Source: JALORV01 sp963754065 (lineage in GTDB: Bacteria > Pseudomonadota > Gammaproteobacteria > Burkholderiales > Burkholderiaceae_F). From it: a stretch of DNA of 64,000 nt. The DNA lies in assembly GCA_963754065.1 (NCBI GenBank), contig CAVWFH010000008.1, positions 124,001 to 188,000 of the forward strand. Direction: 5' to 3'. The position numbers and the translations under genes were made by a program. The notes below the pieces were generated by a model, which did no database searches, was not told the DNA's origin, and saw nothing but the letters and a program-made list of their open reading frames with translations. Positions 35,167-44,977 of this stretch are shown one piece after another (position 1 is the first letter of the stretch; every line of letters starts with the position of its first letter).

Positions 35167-36315
35167 ATGCCGATCAATGATGCCCAGGTTCACGATGCCC
35201 TGTCACCCGTCAGCGAGGCGTCGGACGGCAAGCCCGAGGCCGGCATGGCGCTCTGCCTGTCCGGCGGCGGCTACCGGGCGATGGTGTTCCATCTGGGTTC
35301 CCTGTGGCGCCTGAACGAGCTCGGGTATCTGTCGCGGCTCGATCGCATATCCAGTGTTTCCGGCGGCTCCATCACGGCGGGTCTCCTGGGACTGAAGTGG
35401 AGTCGCCTGCAGTTTGTCGGCGGCATTGCCCAGCGACTTGGCCCGGAGGTCATCGATCCGATCCGTGCGTTTGCGCACGAGACGGTCGACGTCGGCTCCG
35501 TGCTGAAGGGCTTCTTCCTGCCAGGCTCGATCAGTGAGAAAGTGGCGGGCGCCTATCGCAAGCATCTCTTTGGCGACGCCACGCTGCAGGACCTGCCGGA
35601 CGATCCGCCGCGCTTCGTCATCAATTCGACCAACGTGCAGACCGGATCGCTGTGGCGATTCTCCAAGCCGTACATGCGCGACTATCAGGTTGGCGAGGTC
35701 AAGTCGCCGACTCTGTCGCTGGCCACGGCCGTCGCGGCTTCTTCGGCGTTTCCGCCGGTGCTGTCCCCGACCAAGCTGGAGCTGGATCCCGCGCAGTTCA
35801 GTCCGGCCAGTGGTGAGCCGTATCACGTGCCGCCCTACACCTCGGAGGTCTACCTGTCGGACGGCGGGGTATACGACAACCTGGGGTTGGAGACGGCCTG
35901 GAAGCGCTACGAAACGATCCTGGTCAGCGATGCCGGGCTGGGAATGGCCGCTGACCCGGATCCGGGTAACGACTGGGCGTCGCACTCCATGCGGATCCTG
36001 AACATGATCGACAACCAGGTTCGGGCACTGCGCAAGCGCCAGCTCGTCGGAAGCTACCGGGCCGGCATTCGCAAGGGCTCGTACTGGAGCATCCGCTCGG
36101 ACGTGAGGGAGTACGGCCCCACGACGGGCCTGCCGTGCCCGCCGGAGCGCACGGCCGAGTTGGCCCAGGTGGCGACACGCCTGGCGGACTTGCCGGACGA
36201 GACCCAGGAACGACTGATCAACTGGGGCTATGCCATCTGCGACATCGCGCTGCGACGCTGGGTCGATCCCAGCTTGCCGGCTGCAACCCGGTTCCCGTAT
36301 TCGCGAGGTGTCTAG
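35167..36315 (+). CDS. Patatin-like phospholipase, first gene of a CHAT cassette
   Basis: 382 residues. Oxyanion loop CLSGGGYRAM (about 30-39), nucleophile Ser65 in SSVSGGS, and the catalytic Asp in LSDGGVYDN (about 230-238) are all present, so it should be an active acyl hydrolase. There is no signal peptide, so it would act on inner-membrane lipids from the cytoplasm. It is followed by a CHAT-protease gene (80-base gap) and a metallo-beta-lactamase gene. By analogy with patatin effectors in anti-phage systems (CapV type), it could be the membrane-damaging effector. The link is inferred from position. Confidence 0.85.
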   Translation: MPINDAQVHDALSPVSEASDGKPEAGMALCLSGGGYRAMVFHLGSLWRLNELGYLSRLDRISSVSGGSITAGLLGLKWSRLQFVGGIAQRLGPEVIDPIRAFAHETVDVGSVLKGFFLPGSISEKVAGAYRKHLFGDATLQDLPDDPPRFVINSTNVQTGSLWRFSKPYMRDYQVGEVKSPTLSLATAVAASSAFPPVLSPTKLELDPAQFSPASGEPYHVPPYTSEVYLSDGGVYDNLGLETAWKRYETILVSDAGLGMAADPDPGNDWASHSMRILNMIDNQVRALRKRQLVGSYRAGIRKGSYWSIRSDVREYGPTTGLPCPPERTAELAQVATRLADLPDETQERLINWGYAICDIALRRWVDPSLPAATRFPYSRGV

Positions 36316-36395
36316 GAAGGGACGTAGACGCCTGAAGAACAGCGCATGCTGCGGATGTCTTCGAGCTGCAGCATGGCCGAGGAGGGGGGCAACGA

Positions 36396-39300
36396 GTGCT
36401 GAAGAACATCGTCGGTGACTGGGGCTCGGCTCTGAGCGACGGTGAGTACGCCTGCGCGCTGGCGGCCCTCGGTGTGCTCGAGGCGACCGGTTCCCATCAG
36501 CATCGCCCCGGTTCCGATCGGGCCGAACTCGTGGACGCGCTGAGGCAGGAGTTCCGCCACGGCGACAACACTGCGGTCTGGCGAAGGTCGCAGAACGTGA
36601 ACAAGACCACCACGGTCGCTTCCTGGCGCGAGACGGAGCACACCGACGCGGCGGCGCTTGCGGAAGCGTGGCGCGAGTATCTGCGCGGGGTTACGCATCC
36701 GAGGCAGATGCCGCGGCTTGCCCTGATGGCCGACTGGCGGCATCGCTCCGATCTGTTTGACTTCGATGCGCTGTGCACATGGCTGAAGCACCGGGACGTC
36801 GGCTTGCAGGCATTCGTGCTGGCCGATGGTCGTGAATGTGAGGCCGGTGCACGCTGGCATTGGCCACTTCGAGTCGGTGTTCCGGCGGGAAAGGAATGCG
36901 CGAGCATCCTGGACGCGCTGCGCAAGGCGCAGCAACGTGAAGCTTGGATTGCGGAGCTGTCGCAATGCTTCGCCGTCGGAGACGCGCGCGACGCTTGTGA
37001 CCTGTTGATCCTGACGTCCGCGGCCGCCACGGCGATCCTCAGCCAGCCGCGGTCACGAATCCGCGCCCGCTTCGTTGCCTGCATTGAAACGTCACCGCCT
37101 GTCCTTGCGCCGCTCGCCGAACGGTATGCCGGATTGCGCGCTCGCACCGGGGCCGCGGGCGTAGCCGCGGTGTATGGCGCCGACGGATCGTTTCAGCTTT
37201 CCGACTGGTTCACCGCCGTACTGCGCGAGGTGTCGCATGACCTGCCGATCCACGCGGCTGTGTGGGGCACCGGCCAGTGGCGCTTTAACGTCGACCCACT
37301 GATATTCGGCGACCCGGGCGCTCTCGACGCATGCCGCATCCTGTCGATCGCCGAAAGGCAGGATCGCATCGTCGCAGCGCTCGAACCAGCGGCGCTCCAG
37401 GAGCTCACGCTTACGAGATCAATCGGGTCTGGCGACGATGCCGTGCCGACATTTGGTGGGGCGACGGGCGGGGACAGGGCCATGCCCTCGGCACCCAGTC
37501 CCGGGCCGAGTCCCATCGCGCATCGCGGGCTGGCCGATGCTTTGCGAAACCGCCGGTTTGTTTCGGAGTCGGTGGACGGCATCGACACGGCGCGCGACCT
37601 GAAGGCGCAGGAAGGCGAGATCGACCAGGCGCGGCCCCCACGCTGGATACAGGCGAACGCCTGGCGCCCCGAGCAACCAGAAATTGCCGCTCGCTCGCTC
37701 GCTCCAAGGCAGTGGAATCTGCTCGGTGTGCACATCGGTCCGAGCGACGTGCCGCTGGCCGGTGCGGTTTTCAACGAAGGCGCGATCGACTTCAGCGGGG
37801 GCGAAGTTATCGTGTCGGTCCAGCTGGAACTGTCGGGCGCAAACGTGGCGCCGCTCGATGCGGCCTCGCTCGAGGCGATGTTTGGCGGTCAGCTCTTTCC
37901 CGGCGACCTGCACGACGGCGGTGAGCGGGTCGAGCAACTGCTGCGTGGACCGCTGGCGAAGCTGCCGGTGGAGCCGGAGCCTAAGAAGGGTTCGACCACC
38001 GTTGGACTGGCAGCAACGTCGATCGTCCTGCCGCCCGCCGGGGACAGCACGCTGGCGCTTTTTGCTGTCTTCCCTGAGCGCGGTAAGAAGATCGATGGCC
38101 GCATCGCGATCATCCACAAGAACCGGATTCTGCAGACGGCGCGGCTGTCGGTCGGTGTCGGCACCGCCGCGGCCCGCGGCGCTGGGCTGGATGTCATTGC
38201 GGAAGCCCCCATCCACCCCCGCGACGACGATCTCGACGAGCGGCGTGACTACGATGTCGCGATCCAGCTGAGCGACGTCGGCGGCAAGCTGCACCTGAAA
38301 GTGCATCGCAATGGCCGCGACACCCCCGTCCAGCTCGACGCGCTGCAGGGGCCGATTGGCCGGATACAGAAGGGTCTGGAAAACGCCGCACGGAGCTGGG
38401 ACTACGCGAAGCCAGTGCTGCAACAGCCGGTGCTGGGCTCGAGCCTGCGAACGCTGGCTGCGGCCGGCAGCGAACTCGCCAAGCACCTGCGCGACACCTG
38501 CGGCGACGACATCGATCTCTGGGAGCGCATCCACCTCGTGCCGTACACGAAGGAGTTTCTGCCGCTGGAGTATGTCTACGACGGGCCGCCCCCGTCGATG
38601 GACGCGTCGCCGTGTCCGAACCTGCTGGGAGGTCTGGATCGCGGCGCCTGCGACCGTGCGCTGGGAACGGACGAGGCGCCGACGCCGTGTCCCAACTCGA
38701 ACGACGGGGAGTTCGTGTGCCCGATGCACTTCTGGGGCTTCCGCCGGCTGATCGAACGCAACGGCGCGCTGCGTCCTGCCGCAGATGATGGGGCGGCCAC
38801 GGCTTCGACTTCCAGCAGCACGCCCAGCAAGCGCACCTATGGCAAGGTTGGCTCACTGCTCTTCGCCGCCAGCGAGCGTGCATTTCGTTACGAAGCGGAG
38901 CCGGCTGCCCAGGCCGCTGAGCGGGCCGCGCTCGTTCAGGCACTCGGCGTGCTGGGCGCGACCGTGACCGACGTTGCGGACTGGAAGCAGTGGCGCACGG
39001 CCGCGCAGTCGAAGCCCGACATGCTGGTCCTGGTGGCCCATACGGATGTGGTCGACGAGACCCCGGTGCTCGAGATCGGAGCAGGCAAGATCCTCGGTCG
39101 GCATGAGATTTCCGCCAAGGTGAGCGGCGCCGCGGGTGAACCGCAGATCCTGCTGCTGCTCGGCTGCTCGGCTGCCGACGTCACCGAGAACTTCCAGCCC
39201 TATCCGGAGTGCTTCCGCGACGCCGGAGTGAGTATCGTGCTGGCTCCGGTGGCACCGATTCGGGGCAAGGACGCCGTGCCGATCGCCAAGCGCATTGTCC

Positions 39301-39452
39301 AGCGCCTCGCCGATCGACTCGCACAAGCCGAGCCCACCTCATTCGGCGAACTCATGCCGCTGCTGCGGCGCGAGTTGCTGTTCGCCGGTCACCCGGGTGT
39401 GATGGGCCTCGTCGGCTTCGGCGATGGCGACTGGCTGCTTGGAGGCCAATGA
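36396..39452 (+). CDS. Large protein with a C-terminal CHAT caspase-like domain
   Basis: 1018 residues from a GTG preceded by GGAGG. The N-terminal part (about 1-340) starts like effector-associated small domains (LSDGEYACALAALGVLEATG) and has no domain I can name. A Pro-rich linker (about 350-380) and a beta-rich middle follow. The C-terminal 200 residues are caspase-like, with His882 in LVLVAHTDVVD and Cys924 in LLLGCSAADV, spaced as in CHAT peptidases. A Cys-rich segment (740-775, PCPN, CPNSND, CPMHFW) may bind metal. The stop overlaps the next start (ATGA). The likely role is a regulated protease of a conflict system. Confidence 0.75.
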   Translation: MLKNIVGDWGSALSDGEYACALAALGVLEATGSHQHRPGSDRAELVDALRQEFRHGDNTAVWRRSQNVNKTTTVASWRETEHTDAAALAEAWREYLRGVTHPRQMPRLALMADWRHRSDLFDFDALCTWLKHRDVGLQAFVLADGRECEAGARWHWPLRVGVPAGKECASILDALRKAQQREAWIAELSQCFAVGDARDACDLLILTSAAATAILSQPRSRIRARFVACIETSPPVLAPLAERYAGLRARTGAAGVAAVYGADGSFQLSDWFTAVLREVSHDLPIHAAVWGTGQWRFNVDPLIFGDPGALDACRILSIAERQDRIVAALEPAALQELTLTRSIGSGDDAVPTFGGATGGDRAMPSAPSPGPSPIAHRGLADALRNRRFVSESVDGIDTARDLKAQEGEIDQARPPRWIQANAWRPEQPEIAARSLAPRQWNLLGVHIGPSDVPLAGAVFNEGAIDFSGGEVIVSVQLELSGANVAPLDAASLEAMFGGQLFPGDLHDGGERVEQLLRGPLAKLPVEPEPKKGSTTVGLAATSIVLPPAGDSTLALFAVFPERGKKIDGRIAIIHKNRILQTARLSVGVGTAAARGAGLDVIAEAPIHPRDDDLDERRDYDVAIQLSDVGGKLHLKVHRNGRDTPVQLDALQGPIGRIQKGLENAARSWDYAKPVLQQPVLGSSLRTLAAAGSELAKHLRDTCGDDIDLWERIHLVPYTKEFLPLEYVYDGPPPSMDASPCPNLLGGLDRGACDRALGTDEAPTPCPNSNDGEFVCPMHFWGFRRLIERNGALRPAADDGAATASTSSSTPSKRTYGKVGSLLFAASERAFRYEAEPAAQAAERAALVQALGVLGATVTDVADWKQWRTAAQSKPDMLVLVAHTDVVDETPVLEIGAGKILGRHEISAKVSGAAGEPQILLLLGCSAADVTENFQPYPECFRDAGVSIVLAPVAPIRGKDAVPIAKRIVQRLADRLAQAEPTSFGELMPLLRRELLFAGHPGVMGLVGFGDGDWLLGGQ

Positions 39453-40678
39453 TGTTGAAACTGCAGATGCTTCCCGCGGGATGTGGTGATTGCCTCTGGC
39501 TTGAATATGGCAAGGGTGCCGCGAAACGCTACGTGATCATCGATGGCGGCCTCACGGAGACCGCGACAGCGTTGCGCCAGCGCATTGAAACGGCGCGCCG
39601 GGAGCGAGGCGTCGACACGCTCGAGGTGGAACTGCTCGTCGTCACGCACATCGACAACGATCACATCCTCGGCATCATCGATCTGCTGAAGGCGGAAACC
39701 CCGGGCTTGCGCATCAAGGACATCTGGTTCAACGGGCGGCCGCAGCTCATGGGTCTGCCCACGCCGCCTCGCGGCGGCGGCAGGAAGAGCAAGGCGAGGG
39801 CGGACGGTCCGACGGACCTCATGGGCGGCGCCGACGACACGGACGAGGCTGACGATGACGACCTCGCCGCGGGTGAAACTGCAGCACCGGTCTCGGCGGC
39901 CGACCTGCTTGGGCCGCAACAGGGCGATCAGCTGTCGAAGGTGCTGGCCGCGCGCAACCTGCCCTGGAACAAGCACGCCTTGTGGAAGGGCGGTGCCGTG
40001 ATGATTCCCGACAGCGGGACCTTGCCCAGCCTGACGCTTCCCGGTGGACTCAAGCTGACCGTGCTTGGTCCGAGCATCGAGCGGCTGTACAAGCTCTGCA
40101 CAGTCTGGGTCGACGTGCTCGGCGGCAACGAAGGCAACGCGGACGCACAGTCAGCCGGACCCGACGATCTGCTGGGACGCCGCGAAACCTGGCCGCCGGT
40201 CTGGAAGGACGGCGAAGGTCGCGATCCTTCGGCTGCCAACGGCTCGAGCATCATGTTGCTCGCCGAGTACGACGGCCATGCCTTGCTGCTCTCCGGCGAC
40301 GGCTATGCGCCCGACATTGTGGCGGGCATCGATCGCGTCCGCGCCGAGCGCCATCTGGCGGCCCCGTTTCCGCTGGACGCCTTCAAGTTGTCGCACCATG
40401 GCAGCGAGAACAATCTCACGCGTGCCGTTCTCGAAGGAATCGACTGCCGTCGTTTCATCGTGTCCACCAACGGCACGGTCCATCACCATCCGGATCACCA
40501 GGCGCTGCTGCGCATCCTGCGCTATATGCCGACGCGTCCCGAGCTCCTGTTCAACTGCCGCGCCGAGACCACGCGACGCTGGGAAGAATCGAAGCGAGAT
40601 GTGACGCGGAAGTTCCAGGACTACGACACTCGTTTTCCGACCAACCCCGCAGAAGGCCTGACACTCAGTTTCGGCTGA
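39449..40678 (+). CDS. ComEC-like metallo-beta-lactamase fold hydrolase
   Basis: 409 residues, overlapping the CHAT gene by ATGA. The metal motif is H67-x-D69-x-D71-H72 in VVTHIDNDHILGI, of the ComEC/Rec2 MBL subgroup; later motifs are LLLSGDGYAPDI and KLSHHGSENNL. A Gly/Asp-rich, poorly conserved insert (about 110-150, GGADDTDEADDDD) splits the fold. Such MBL proteins often sit beside CHAT or other peptidase genes in conflict loci, as nucleases or phosphodiesterases. It may be the effector or a regulator of the CHAT protease. Confidence 0.85.
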   Translation: MMLKLQMLPAGCGDCLWLEYGKGAAKRYVIIDGGLTETATALRQRIETARRERGVDTLEVELLVVTHIDNDHILGIIDLLKAETPGLRIKDIWFNGRPQLMGLPTPPRGGGRKSKARADGPTDLMGGADDTDEADDDDLAAGETAAPVSAADLLGPQQGDQLSKVLAARNLPWNKHALWKGGAVMIPDSGTLPSLTLPGGLKLTVLGPSIERLYKLCTVWVDVLGGNEGNADAQSAGPDDLLGRRETWPPVWKDGEGRDPSAANGSSIMLLAEYDGHALLLSGDGYAPDIVAGIDRVRAERHLAAPFPLDAFKLSHHGSENNLTRAVLEGIDCRRFIVSTNGTVHHHPDHQALLRILRYMPTRPELLFNCRAETTRRWEESKRDVTRKFQDYDTRFPTNPAEGLTLSFG

Positions 40679-40911
40679 GGTCCCCAAGCGGGCGCTGTGA
40701 ACTCACGGCCGTCGGTGCTGCCAGCCGATGGCCGCGCCGCACGCGTCGGGCAGTGTTTCCCTTGTGTTGCAGCCGTGAGTTCCGTTGAGGCCAAGTGCCG
40801 CCCTCGTTGCCGGCCTTGCAGTGTGGAGGTCTTGACTTGCGACGGCCGGAAGACTGGTCGTGGCGCATACGCGAGCGCAGGTAAGGGACACGTGACCCCG
40901 GCCTTTGATCG

Positions 40912-41688
40912 TCAGGCCACGCTCAGTTCTTCGGCAGGACGCTTGCGCAACCCGCGATCCGGCGCCTCGCCGGAGACGATTGCGCGCAAGCCGTCGGGAT
41001 TCACGATCCGGACATGCTTCTGATTGACCTCCAGAAGCCCGTCTTGCGCGAAGCGCGACAGGGTGCGGCTGACAGTTTCGAGTTGCAGGCCGAGGAGACT
41101 GCCAATTTCCGCGCGCGTCATCCGCAACACGAACTCGGTGCGCGAATAATGGCGCGCCTCGAAGCGCAGCGAAAGGTTGAGCAGGAACACGGCCAACCGC
41201 TCGTCTGCGTTCATTGTTCCGAGCAACAGCATCGCGCCATGTTCGCGCACGATTTCACGGCTCATTACCTTGTGAAAGTGGTTGCGCAGCTTCGGCACCG
41301 CGCTGGCGACTGCTTCAATTCCGGCGTAGGGAATGACACAGACGTCGCTGTCCTCCAGGGCCACCGCTTCGCACGTGTGCGTCCCGTCGCTGATTCCATC
41401 CATGCCAACGAGCTCGCCGGCCATGTGAAATCCCATGACCTGCTCGTGACCATCGGGCGACACCGCCGTGCTCTTCAGGAATCCCGTTCGAACCGCGTAC
41501 AAGGATTCGAACGTATCGCCGGCACGGAACAGCCTCTCTCCGCGTCTGAGACGCTTGCTCGCAGCGACGAGTCTTTCCAGTCTTTCGATGTCTGGAAGCG
41601 ACAGTCCGAGTGGAAGACACGATTCGCGCAGGCTACAGGTAGAGCACGCGACCTTCGGGTGCGTAATGGACCGATTCGGAGCATTCAT
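40912..41688 (-). CDS. fnr: FNR-type oxygen-sensing transcription regulator
   Basis: 258 residues from ATG at 41688, near the usual FNR length. Cys-cluster ACSTCSLRESCLP (C-x2-C-x5-C) plus a further Cys in DSDVCVIPY equals the four 4Fe-4S ligands of E. coli FNR. The cyclic-nucleotide-like beta-roll and C-terminal Crp helix-turn-helix ETVSRTLSRF follow. It should switch genes between aerobic and anaerobic states. A longer open frame upstream lacks similarity, so the later start is preferred. Confidence 0.9.
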   Translation of the reverse strand: MNAPNRSITHPKVACSTCSLRESCLPLGLSLPDIERLERLVAASKRLRRGERLFRAGDTFESLYAVRTGFLKSTAVSPDGHEQVMGFHMAGELVGMDGISDGTHTCEAVALEDSDVCVIPYAGIEAVASAVPKLRNHFHKVMSREIVREHGAMLLLGTMNADERLAVFLLNLSLRFEARHYSRTEFVLRMTRAEIGSLLGLQLETVSRTLSRFAQDGLLEVNQKHVRIVNPDGLRAIVSGEAPDRGLRKRPAEELSVA

Positions 41689-41994
41689 GAGCCGTACTCC
41701 CATGCAACCAGCGGCGTGCCCATCGCGCATGCCGTCTTGGCCGCCTGTCGACTTACTCACGAGCAGGGAGGTTTCGCTGTAAACGTGGACAGCGCATGAA
41801 TTCGGACAGGGAGCGCGCGGCTGGAGTTCATGCAAGAGGCCGCGCCGAAAGGTCAGCATACAGTAACGGGGTCCGTTACAAGGAAGTTAGCCTACCGGCC
41901 CATGCCAGTTGGCGTCAGGAACCGAAACCCAATTGCATAGCGTCCCTCCTCGAATGAGGGAGAATCGAGCGAAATTCGATCCGCGAGAGCACGT
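41689..41994 (+). other. Intergenic region between fnr and the Hsp70-like gene
   Basis: 306 bases divergent to fnr and upstream of the Hsp70-like gene. It contains the 17-base palindrome listed separately. No TTGAT-N4-ATCAA FNR box was found by eye, and no gene is seen. Confidence 0.5.
41863..41879 (+). promoter_or_regulatory. Palindromic operator candidate GTAACGG-N3-CCGTTAC
   Basis: A perfect inverted repeat with 7-base arms and a 3-base centre, about 175 bases upstream of fnr and 116 upstream of the Hsp70-like gene. The size fits a dimeric TetR- or MarR-type regulator. Half-site GTAACGG is also found in the palindrome at 15819-15829 (GTAACGGTTAC). Confidence 0.5.
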
Positions 41995-43305
41995 TTGCCA
42001 ACGGAAGAGCGCCCATCCGGCACGCACTGTGCCATCGATTTCGGTACGTCTAACTCGGCGGTCGCCAAGGTCAGGCCGAGTGCCGGCAATCGAGACGCCG
42101 CTCGCGGCGTCCAGCTCGCTGCGCTCGAGCACGGCGCGACAAGCATGCCGACGGCGGTGTTCTACAACGCGGAAGACGGCTCGCTCTCCTACGGGAGAGC
42201 GGCGATCGCCGCCTACGTAGATGGTCACGAGGGCCGTCTCATGCGGTCTCTCAAGAGCATTCTCGGATCCGACCTCATGGACGAGGCGACCGAACTGCCC
42301 AACGGTCTGCAGGTACGGTACCTCGATGTCGTTGTCACCTACCTGCGGCATCTGAAGCAGCAGGCTGAAGCGCATTGGAAATCGCCAATCGAACGCGTGG
42401 TGATTGGTCGACCCGTCTTCTTCGTCGATGGCGACCCGAAGCGTGACGCGCGGGCGCAGGACACGCTGCGTCGAGCAGCGAAAGCCGCCGGGATCGCAGA
42501 AGTGCAATTCCAGTTCGAGCCGATCGCAGCCGCCCTGGACTACGAATCCCGCCTGAATCCGGGCGACGGTGAGCGTCTCGTGCTGGTGGCGGACATCGGC
42601 GGCGGGACCTCCGATTTCTCACTGGTCCGCGCCAGCGCGTCGGCCCATGGGCGAACCGATCGCCGCGGCGATGTTCTGGGAAACCATGGCGTGCACATAG
42701 CCGGCACCGACTTCGATCGCTCGATCAATCTCGCGACGATCATGCCGATCCTTGGATACGGCGGAGTGGGTCCCGGAGACCGGCCCGTTCCCTCAAAGGT
42801 CTATTTCGATCTCGCCACTTGGCACCTGATCAACACCAACTACGCACCGAAACGCATGGCCGAGCTGAGGCTGATGCGCCCCATGTACAGCGATTTGCTG
42901 GCGCACGAACGTTTGATGCGCGTCCTTGAGCAGCAGCGCGGCCATGACCTATCGGCCCGTTCGGAGGCCGCCAAGATCGCCGTGTCGGAATCGGGAATTG
43001 CGAAGATTTTCCTCGATTTCATCGAACCAGGGCTGGAGAAGGAGCTCACCGAGATTCAGCAGAGCCTGGCCCTACGGCAGGACATTGAACGCGTTGTCGG
43101 CGCAGCTCACGAAACTCTCAGGTCGGCGCAGGTGGCGCCTGGTCAGGTCGATGCGCTCTACTTCACGGGCGGATCGACCGGGCTCGAGAATCTCGTGGCC
43201 AAGCTGGCGGCGACTAGCCCCTCTGCTCAGGTTGTCCGCGGCGACCGGTACGCGAGCGTAGTAAGCGGCTTGGCGATAACGGCGTCTCGCACGTTTGCAG
43301 GCTGA
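41995..43305 (+). CDS. Hsp70-family chaperone-like ATPase (YegD type)
   Basis: 436 residues from a TTG start. Actin-like ATPase motifs: CAIDFGTSNSAVAKV, VADIGGGTSDFSLV, ALYFTGGSTGLENL. It lacks the DnaK substrate-binding domain, as YegD-type proteins do, so it is a nucleotide-binding domain with a short C-terminal extension. The role is unknown; YegD is a minor chaperone relative. It is a single gene on the plus strand. Confidence 0.85.
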   Translation: MPTEERPSGTHCAIDFGTSNSAVAKVRPSAGNRDAARGVQLAALEHGATSMPTAVFYNAEDGSLSYGRAAIAAYVDGHEGRLMRSLKSILGSDLMDEATELPNGLQVRYLDVVVTYLRHLKQQAEAHWKSPIERVVIGRPVFFVDGDPKRDARAQDTLRRAAKAAGIAEVQFQFEPIAAALDYESRLNPGDGERLVLVADIGGGTSDFSLVRASASAHGRTDRRGDVLGNHGVHIAGTDFDRSINLATIMPILGYGGVGPGDRPVPSKVYFDLATWHLINTNYAPKRMAELRLMRPMYSDLLAHERLMRVLEQQRGHDLSARSEAAKIAVSESGIAKIFLDFIEPGLEKELTEIQQSLALRQDIERVVGAAHETLRSAQVAPGQVDALYFTGGSTGLENLVAKLAATSPSAQVVRGDRYASVVSGLAITASRTFAG

Positions 43306-43582
43306 CGGCAATGGAACGCGGACGGCGTTCGCGTGCGTGGAAACTGCCGTATGACAGATCGCCGTCAGATCCCGAGGCCCGTTGTTCCGATTGGCTTGCT
43401 TCACAGTGGAAGCGACAACAGGTTTGAATGGCAGCAGATTCCCGAAGCCGCCGGGACCGTCATTCGACCTTCGTGAGGACGTAGAGTGAACAAACGTTGG
43501 CCAACTCCGGACCTCGCGGTTCCTCCCACAACCTTCCTGAAAGCGGACAGAATTCCGCCTTCCTCTTCGTTGGAGTAAGGAC

Positions 43583-44753
43583 TTGGCCTTTGATCCGCAG
43601 TCCGCCACGGCGGCATACATCGACGCAATCGGCACCGACAGCACTGGCCAAGTCAGCTGCCTATACCGTCGGAAATCACTGGCTACTGCTGTGGGGTTTG
43701 GTGGTCGGCATTGCGGTCGCCTGGCTGATCATCCGTTCTGGACTCCTCGAACGCATCGACGCACGACTGGGCAAGCGCGGCCCTAATGCGAGGGCATTCC
43801 TGGTGAGCGCCGTCTACTTCCTTCTCGCCGGCGTTCTTTCGCTGCCTTGGTCGATGTACGAGGATTGGTGGCGGGAGTCGAGCTACGGTCGCTCCTCACA
43901 ACCGTTCGGTGATGCCTTGGGGCAGAGTCTTCTCGGTATCTCAATCTCGGCCTTGCTGGCTGGGCTCTTCTTTATGGGTGTGTACGCACTGATCCGGCGT
44001 GCGGGCAAGCGCTGGTGGGTCTGGTCGGGTGCACTGGCCGTTGCGGGGATATCGGCCGTACTGCTGGTGGCCCCTGTGGTCATCGAGCCGCTTTTCAACG
44101 ACTACAAGCCGCTGCCGGAGGGTCCGGTCCGGACGTCCTTAACTGGCATGGCTGCGGAGGCTGGCATTCCGGTGGATCGAATCTTCGTATTCGACGGGTC
44201 GCGCCAGTCGAACAACTTTACGGCGAACGTCAGCGGCCTGGGTCCCTACGCCCGGATAGCCATCTCAGACATCGCGCTGAAGGGCGCGTCGCTGGAGGAG
44301 GTCCGCGCCGTAACCGCCCACGAGATCGGGCACTACACGCTGCGCCATGTATGGCGTTCCGTGCTGCTGTTCTCCTTGATCGTCATGCTTGCCTTCTTTA
44401 TCGCTGATCGCAGCTACGGCCGGGTTGCGGCGGCACTCGGCAGTCGTGCCCCGCTGTCCAGCCCGACCAGTCTGCCGGTCGTCATGGTGATGATGTCGTT
44501 GCTCTTTGTGCTGGCTCGACCGCTGATCAATGCATCTATCCGGTTTGGAGAGACACAGGCCGACCAGTATTCGCTGGAAACCGCGAAGCTCCCCGACGCC
44601 CTGGCGAGCGCACTGGTGAAGACCGCGGAGTACCGGTACCCGCGGCCGCATCCGGTCCAGGAGATGCTCTTCTACACGCATCCTTCGGTGGAGCGGCGCG
44701 TTCGAATGGCCATGGACTGGAAGGCGGCCAATGCGGTCGAGCCGACCAAGTGA
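43583..44753 (+). CDS. M48 family (Ste24-like) membrane metalloprotease, one frame break
   Basis: The frame from TTG at 43583 reads AFDPQSATAAYIDAIGTDST, the normal N-terminus of Ste24-like proteases. It must then shift at about 43646 to continue AKSAAYTVGNHWLLLWG. Removing one G gives about 389 residues. The rest has five or six membrane segments and the zinc motif HEIGHY plus the C-terminal ETQADQYSLE with the third ligand. It cleaves membrane or prenylated substrates or damaged membrane proteins. The downstream frame alone (43497-44753) would replace the true N-terminus with non-protein-like residues. Confidence 0.8.
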
Positions 44754-44977
44754 CTCCGTGCGGCCATGACCGGACGCCTTCATAGGTTGCGCGGTTATGC
44801 CGAAGGCGGACGCGGGGCAATCGCCGTAACGTTGACTTCTGCTGGGCCGATGAGCGTCTCCTGCGCGAGGGCTTTGGTGCCGCAACCCGTCGCCTGAAAA
44901 TCTACGAAGGGAGTTGCAAAAATGTGGTCAAGCGATAGGAGCACCTGGACAGCCGCGGCTTGCCAGCGTCCACGAAC

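Noticed and set aside
36346..36402. 18-residue open frame MLRMSSSCSMAEEGGNEC before the CHAT gene
   Set aside because: It ends overlapping the CHAT start region and includes its ribosome site, but has no clear ribosome site of its own or conserved look; could be a coupling leader but is not supported.
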